From the NCBI GenBank assembly GCA_027579435.1, contig JANBPK010000730.1, positions 1 through 64,000 on the forward strand: a stretch of 64,000 bases of DNA, read 5' to 3'. The stretch's first letter is position 1; each line of letters begins with the position of its first letter. Both the position numbers and the translations under genes were made by a program. The DNA is from Candolleomyces eurysporus (taxonomy: Eukaryota > Basidiomycota > Agaricomycetes > Agaricales > Psathyrellaceae). Of the stretch, positions 59,196 to 64,000 are shown piece after piece. The notes under the pieces were generated by a model. The model saw only the letters and a list, made by a program, of their open reading frames with translations. It had not been told where the DNA came from and searched no databases.

Positions 59196-60012
59196 AGGTA
59201 GCTTCCTTCCCCTCTATTCCACCCCTACGATATGGAGTTTCACAGCACAGCACGGTCAAATTGGTTCATTTTGCGATCGCTTTGTTTCGTGCATTTCAGT
59301 CGCCTTGCTTGAAGGAAGATCGAACTCAAGTCTATACCAAGATGTAGTACCAGTACATTCCACCCGACGGAATAATATATTGTTGTACCTTGCTCGGTTG
59401 CCTTTCACCCTTCTCAACGCCGTCCTCCGCTCAGTTCTTCCCGCGACTCAGATCTGCCTTGTCGCTGTGAAGGCCAGAGCTACCGCACGGTACACAACGC
59501 GTGATGTGCATGCAAGCTGTCGGAGAAAACGGCATGCCCCACTGGGGGAACGGGCCTAGGATAGATGAATAGATGTTGCCCCATCCCTATCCGTTCAAGC
59601 AATCAAGTCGAGAAAGGAAAAATGCCGCCAGAATTGAGTCAGAATCTGGGACCATTTGAATTCGAACGCAGGAGCTGAAATTTCGACAATGGTGAGATTC
59701 AGCGATAACAAAGCACACACTTCCAAGAAATCACTTGGTGGCGATCGCCAGGATCCAAGGGCAACCCGAACTCACGAAAGGTGGTGCTGCCGTTCATCGC
59801 GAAAGCCGCTGTTTGGCATCCCAGTCTGATCCAAGCACAAGGAAAGAAGTCCCAACTTGCCGTGGCGAGACCCCCTATTCTTGATGGCAGCGGCTTACCT
59901 TCTTACTCTCACCGCGTCATGAACCGACGGTATATCTCAGCAGACCTGTACGTCGAGGCTTACATCGCCTTTTCACTCAAACAACTGAAGAGAGCCGGAT
60001 AACAGTCGAGGA
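59196..60012. other. No clear gene; may hold 5' exons of the next gene
   Basis: The frame of the gene beginning near 60013 is open only back to a stop near 59990, so its start must lie upstream through an intron. Candidate starts include MPPELSQNLGPFEFE near 59620 and MVRFSDNKAHTSKKS near 59690, but I could not join either convincingly. A plus-strand open frame at 59781-60002 has no recognisable motif. Confidence 0.35.
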
Positions 60013-60925
60013 TTGAAGAAGCCGGACCTGCTTGGTCTGGTATTACTCCAACCTATCGATCTTTGGCCCTCGAGGATCTGCAAGGAGGCAGATCCCCGGA
60101 AAGCCACTTTCGCAGAACTCAAGCGAGTATTACTGGGAAACCATGGCTATGTTATGCAAGACGCTTCAGGCTCTCCAACACCCCCTCCAGACGATCCCCC
60201 ACCTGTAACTCCTCCCACAAGCCCTGTACCAGACGTATGCCCACATACCTACAGCGCCTGTTTGTTTGCAGCTAACACCATCAATGCTTATTCCAGGATT
60301 CGGGTGGTTTCGCAGAGCCGCCGGCTGGACACCCACCCACGACGCCGTCAAATGAAGTTTCTAATGAACTCAGTCCGCTGTCCTATCTCCCAATTTTATC
60401 CAGCCTCATAGCAACAGAGCCTCAAGAGACGTGCCAGCCTACGGATCTTGTTTCTGTCTGCTTGCTCGATTGGATTTCCCAGCGAAGTCCGGATTTCAAA
60501 CAGCAGTATCGCAGTTTCCGTCGGTTGAAATACCAGAGACTTCTTATGGATACAACGGTGATCGCTTTGTGGCAGTTTGCGTTTTATTTTCTGGATGAAG
60601 TCCAGCGGAGTGGACTGCGATCAGTAAGTTACTTGCCATGTTTTTTTTTATCACTGAACAGGAAACAACTATTTATTTCTAGGCAGACGGTAAACGCATA
60701 ACTGCTACCAGAACCAAAAAATTTCTAAATCGCGGGTCTCCCTGGTTCACCGCCGGGTCGGTTGCTTTGCGTATCTTGAGAGAAATTGGCCCAGGATCTT
60801 CCCATCCAGATCCTGAGGTGATTTCGCGCCTGGAATCAGGTCTCGAGTCAGGGCAGCTCGTTCTTTTGGCATTCCTGGAAGAACGGTACAAACTGCACCA
60901 GCAAACAAACGGCGTCACTTTTTGA
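60013..60925 (+). CDS. Unknown protein, 3' exons (partial at the 5' end)
   Basis: I do not recognise this protein. Three exons join in one frame with normal borders: about 60013-60234 (LLGLVLLQPIDLWPS, ATFAELKRVLLGNHGY, PTPPPDDPPPVTPPTSP), 60297-60623 (DSGGFAEPPAGHPP, LSPLSYLPILSSLIATEPQE, RSPDFKQQYRSFRRLKYQRL, VIALWQFAFYFLDEVQRSGL) and 60683-60925 (ADGKRITATRTKKFLNRGSP, SVALRILREIGPGSSHPDP, LVLLAFLEERYKLHQQTNG). The exon lengths keep phase (327 and 243 bases), and there are no internal stops over 260 codons, which supports a real gene. The N-terminal part is proline-rich; the rest is mixed helical with no signal or membrane segment. The true start was not found. The stop is TGA 60923-60925. 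Confidence 0.5.
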
Positions 60926-63397
60926 TGGTCGCATTTGGTAAACCTCAAAATTCATCCGCATCGCGCATAGGGCTGCCTCGTAGCTATTTTTTGTGGGGAG
61001 TATGCCAACTTGAGCGGAGAATCGTTTCACTCGCCCCACATTCAGCTCGCGTAGTCGATCCTCACCTTGATTTCTCACATCATTCTCAAACTGTTCTCTT
61101 CCGTCAAAGCGCTCCCCTCTTAGCTTTCTCAAACCACAGACCCTTGACTTTGCCTTTTTTTATGTTGTATGTAGACTGGCATGCTGAACTGTTCTGCAAG
61201 CGGGCGCTTCTTTTGTACCCTCCTCTACGCCTATATGTTCTGCAACTCTGTAGCTCTTGAACGTCTGTATAGTCGCTTGATACCAATCATTTTCCCCCGT
61301 GTGCTGGGGATTGTTCTAACGAGACCGGCCATACAGCAGGTAAGAGGCCACATCGTCCACATCATCAATCTCTCCGTTGTGAATGTTCGACTAGCTAGGC
61401 TGGGATATGCGAGCGCAGTGGTGAAGGTGGCGTGGGAGGAGCGTGCCAGAATCACCAGGACCTTCGCAGCGAAACATGTGTCAATAAAAGACTTGCGCAA
61501 CGCGGCCAGTAACTTGAGGATATTTCTTGGTTCGGTGTGCATGCGAGAATACCTTCTCAACCCCTTCCAGTTGCTCCTCAGCTAGATTTAAGATCTTGGG
61601 AGCCTTAACCTCCCCACGTTGTCCAAGATTAAGGCTCACAGTAAGCGTTGCGAAATGCCTGCCTCGATGTTGAGTATTGGCCCGAGGATAATCAGACCCT
61701 ACCCCTCCGTCCTTCATGCCCAACTCCAGGAGGGTTAAGAGCATAAACCGTGTAAATTGCTGTTATTGCCTGCTGGGAGGGAGAAGGCCACAAGAAAGGA
61801 GTAGAAGAAGAGCCATTTATCCATTCCTGGACGCCGGAAAGTGAACACGTCTTGCCCAGTTTTGTTTCTAGCCATTAAGAAAAGCCTTCAGGGAGATAGC
61901 GGTCTGGAGAACTCTGGCAGCATAGTTAGGCATCCTTTTCCTTCTCTCAATCCACCGTCGTTCTCTACGCATCCAGCTTAGTGGCTGGTATTGAAAGCAC
62001 CCTGCTTCTTGATGCTCATGCACGCCCTAGACCAGATCCACAGGCTTACCGGCATCGTATCCGGTGCAAATGAAAGCATCCGAGACGGCATCCTAAGTGA
62101 ATTCAACTTGAAGGCCGAAAGACAATGGCCAGGCCCGTCAGGTTTAACCTCCTGTTCGGATTGCGCTGCACCACTGCGACTCCCACTAGAAGACGACCCA
62201 GCAGGAAAGCCTGCCAAATATCCGACGGAAATCGGACGGCTCGGCCAGCAGTGCATTGGCAGCCAGGTCCGAACGCTGTTACGCCTGACGTTATGTTCAG
62301 CCGCAATGATCAGGCAACAACGTCAATTTAAGTTTTCAGAAGTCCAAATGAAGGCGTCACAAAGACGCTCAACCGCTCGAATCGTAATTTTCGAGACTGA
62401 TTGCTGCGGATGGTAAGGAATGCTGTTGGAGTCTGCTGGCACGGCGAGGGTGACTTTGTGTGGATGGCTTGAATGCCGAAGGAGGCTATTTCGATTCAAG
62501 GGAGTAGCCTTGGGGACGGTGATATCAGACGATGTCATGCTCTAAAATTTCAGGCCTGACGCGCCTGGCGGCCCCGACGGTTGGGACCTCAACGCAGTTG
62601 GGACTGGAAATTGGGATTGCGACGTAGCCAGGCTTGAAAGTTGAGATCGCAACGGTTTTCCAGTCCGCGATCGTCGATTCCAGCGCCCGCGAGAGCCTCG
62701 ACGTTTTACTAGTTTGATGGGGGTCAACCAACGCCGTTGATCGACAGGGTGGGGGGGGAGGAACCGTCGGACAGCACCACGCCGGCGTCAACATATAATT
62801 TCAGTAACCCATCGACCCTTATGTCCATCAACAACGTCAGGGTTTCACCCCATTTAAGTGTTCTCCGCAGGGACGCCTTCCAGACATCCGTCTTCCATGA
62901 CACATCCACGGATCAAACGGGGCAGGAACGGATCAATGCTCAACGCATAGCCATGCGAAGGCGCTGGATGGCGGACGGGCGTGGTGGGCATTGAAAAAAT
63001 ATTGAAAAAACCTAAAATAAGGGGTTAATTGAGCCCAGTGCACGAGAGAGACGAGTTTCGACGAAAAGAAAATGTTTCTTTTCGCTGACCAGAGAAGGGA
63101 CGCGTTGTTTCGTCACCTCATTGGTTGGTCACCTCGAGTGACCAAACAAGCGGACCGGAGGTCGGCCGGTGCTCATCTTGTCATGCGATGCGTAGATCCT
63201 CCACACATCTACCAGCAATTTTATTTGCATTGCTGCAAAGGCGCACGGGTCAAGGCGTACATCCTGTGGTCGACCAGCTTGAGGTATCTACTGCAGTCAA
63301 TGGCACCGGTAAGTAGGTCGTGCTATTGAACTGGTGGCGTCCGATTCAAAACGGCGGTCGACAGTGCTATTAAGCTTGTCGTCGACTGAGTGGCTGG
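60926..63397. other. No supported gene
   Basis: Overlapping open frames of 60-140 codons occur on both strands (61181-61585 plus against 61231-61560 minus, 61991-62416 plus and others), none with conserved motifs or convincing splice partners. Between 62,560 and 62,720 are several loosely similar short phrases (gggactggaaattgggattg, gatcgcaacgg) but no clean repeat unit. I see no RNA gene. Confidence 0.4.
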
Positions 63398-63738
63398 ATG
63401 AGATGGTCGTCCACGGACGCAGAGTTCGCACTTTGCGAGAGGCTCGTGAAGAGTATGGTAGGGATCCGTGAAACGTTCAAGATCAAATTCGTTGTTGAAA
63501 ACATCTTCAAGAGCTCTAGAGAAACGAAAATCGCAACGCGCTCTGGACTTGTTACCTCCACCACCCACGTCCCCAACGATATTCTAACCGAGATCTTCGT
63601 CCATTGTCTCACGAACCAATGGGTCGCTGGGAGGGTTTGGCTATGGGTTTGGCCTCCTTGTGGAGCGCACTGAAGGGGACGTGTACAAGACTGCAGAATC
63701 TGAGGATTTGGGTCTGCAATCATTTGCTGAGGTTGTGA
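63398..63738 (+). pseudogene. F-box-like protein fragment, frameshifted
   Basis: One frame gives THVPNDILTEIFVHCLTNQ, close to the agaricomycete F-box core (LPxEILxEIFxHCL). Shifting frame near 63,625, the text continues WEGLAMGLASLWSALKG and LQNLRIWVCNHLLRL with a stop at 63736-63738, resembling the W-R-x-L-A-L-x2-P-x-L-W-S segment that follows the F-box in these large gene families. The shift within 50 bases and the lack of any longer frame point to a broken copy. The remaining 260 bases of the window show nothing. Confidence 0.42.
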
Positions 63739-64000
63739 ATGAGAGATGAGAAGCGGAATGCGGACTTGATGCAGACATCGATTCCGTGGCAAGAGAGCGG
63801 CGGAGAGAGGAACTGGCGAGATTGGGGTCAAAGTAGGCAATTAACTACCGAGAAGAATGCTGTCGAAGATGGATATGGAGGTGCGGAGGAACGCCCGTAG
63901 AGATTAAGAGAGAAGGGAGTCAATTGAGACCGACAACATAGCGATGGCAATCGGAGGTCGCCTAAGGCGCAAGCTCAGAAATTCGTTGAATCTTGACGGA

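Noticed and set aside
61181..61585. Hydrophobic open frame that could be a membrane protein
   Set aside because: The opposite strand is equally open, hydrophobic stretches appear in both, and no intron joins it to other coding text.
52801..64000. Transposable element as the cause of the gene-poor region
   Set aside because: I saw no terminal inverted or direct long repeats, reverse transcriptase, integrase or transposase motifs, and no target-site duplication. The broken genes look like ordinary cellular families.
1..64000. tRNA, rRNA, CRISPR array or prophage-like content
   Set aside because: I looked for B-box-like GGTTCGAATCC strings, regular short repeats and phage-type genes in the gaps and found none. 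The intron-rich genes show that the sequence is fungal nuclear DNA.

Overview
The window looks like a draft assembly of a mushroom-forming basidiomycete (Agaricomycete). Genes are dense and cut by many ~50-nt introns with GTNNGT-type donors. The protein set (GH63 glucosidase I, ATG8, class V myosin, formin, COG4, Vps2, bestrophin, TEL2, complex I 24 kDa subunit) is ordinary fungal housekeeping, and several genes (the SPFH protein, the acyl-CoA-synthetase-like protein, the formin N-terminus) have a basidiomycete style. Single N characters sit beside homopolymers throughout. In several coding exons, reading without the N restores the frame, so these are assembly artefacts rather than mutations.

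Layout, 0-50.3 kb (gene-dense, mostly intact): two linker histone H1 genes (421-1582 minus; 4614-5741 plus) flank an acyl-CoA-synthetase-like gene that lacks key catalytic motifs. Then come TEL2, the NADH dehydrogenase 24 kDa subunit, a bestrophin-type channel, and a multi-exon gene at 13078-17793. I read that gene as a candidate meiotic chromosome-axis core protein of the SYCP2/Red1 type. After it: glucosidase I (GH63), an SPFH/band-7 protein, ATG8, a four-helix membrane protein of unknown role, a Rad57/XRCC3-type RecA paralogue with a GC-AG intron, a Nit2-type omega-amidase, a farnesylatable class A DnaJ, a UPF0538 protein, a GH3 beta-glucosidase with a PA14 insert, COG4, Vps2/CHMP2, an AN1 zinc-finger protein (ZFAND1/Cuz1 type), myosin V and the N-terminal half of a formin. 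Myosin V and the formin diverge from a 300-bp shared promoter.

Layout, 50.3-64 kb (gene-poor, decayed): the formin stops at an NN join (50343-50344) without its FH1/FH2 domains. Beyond the join are a long frameshifted pseudogene of a large low-complexity agaricomycete protein, a second, internally deleted pseudogene with a dioxygenase-like block, a small heat-shock protein gene with an unusual insertion, a three-exon gene I do not recognise, and an F-box-like fragment. The rest shows no supported gene.

The genes do not form one pathway. Recurrent themes are chromatin and chromosome biology (two H1, TEL2, Rad57-like, axis candidate) and membrane traffic or actin transport (COG4, Vps2, ATG8, myosin V, formin). 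I treat this mix as coincidental except for the divergent myosin V/formin pair. I found no tRNA, rRNA, CRISPR array or intact transposon. Coordinates I derived by hand may be off by a base or two, and exon joins are inferred from splice-site consensus and reading frame.
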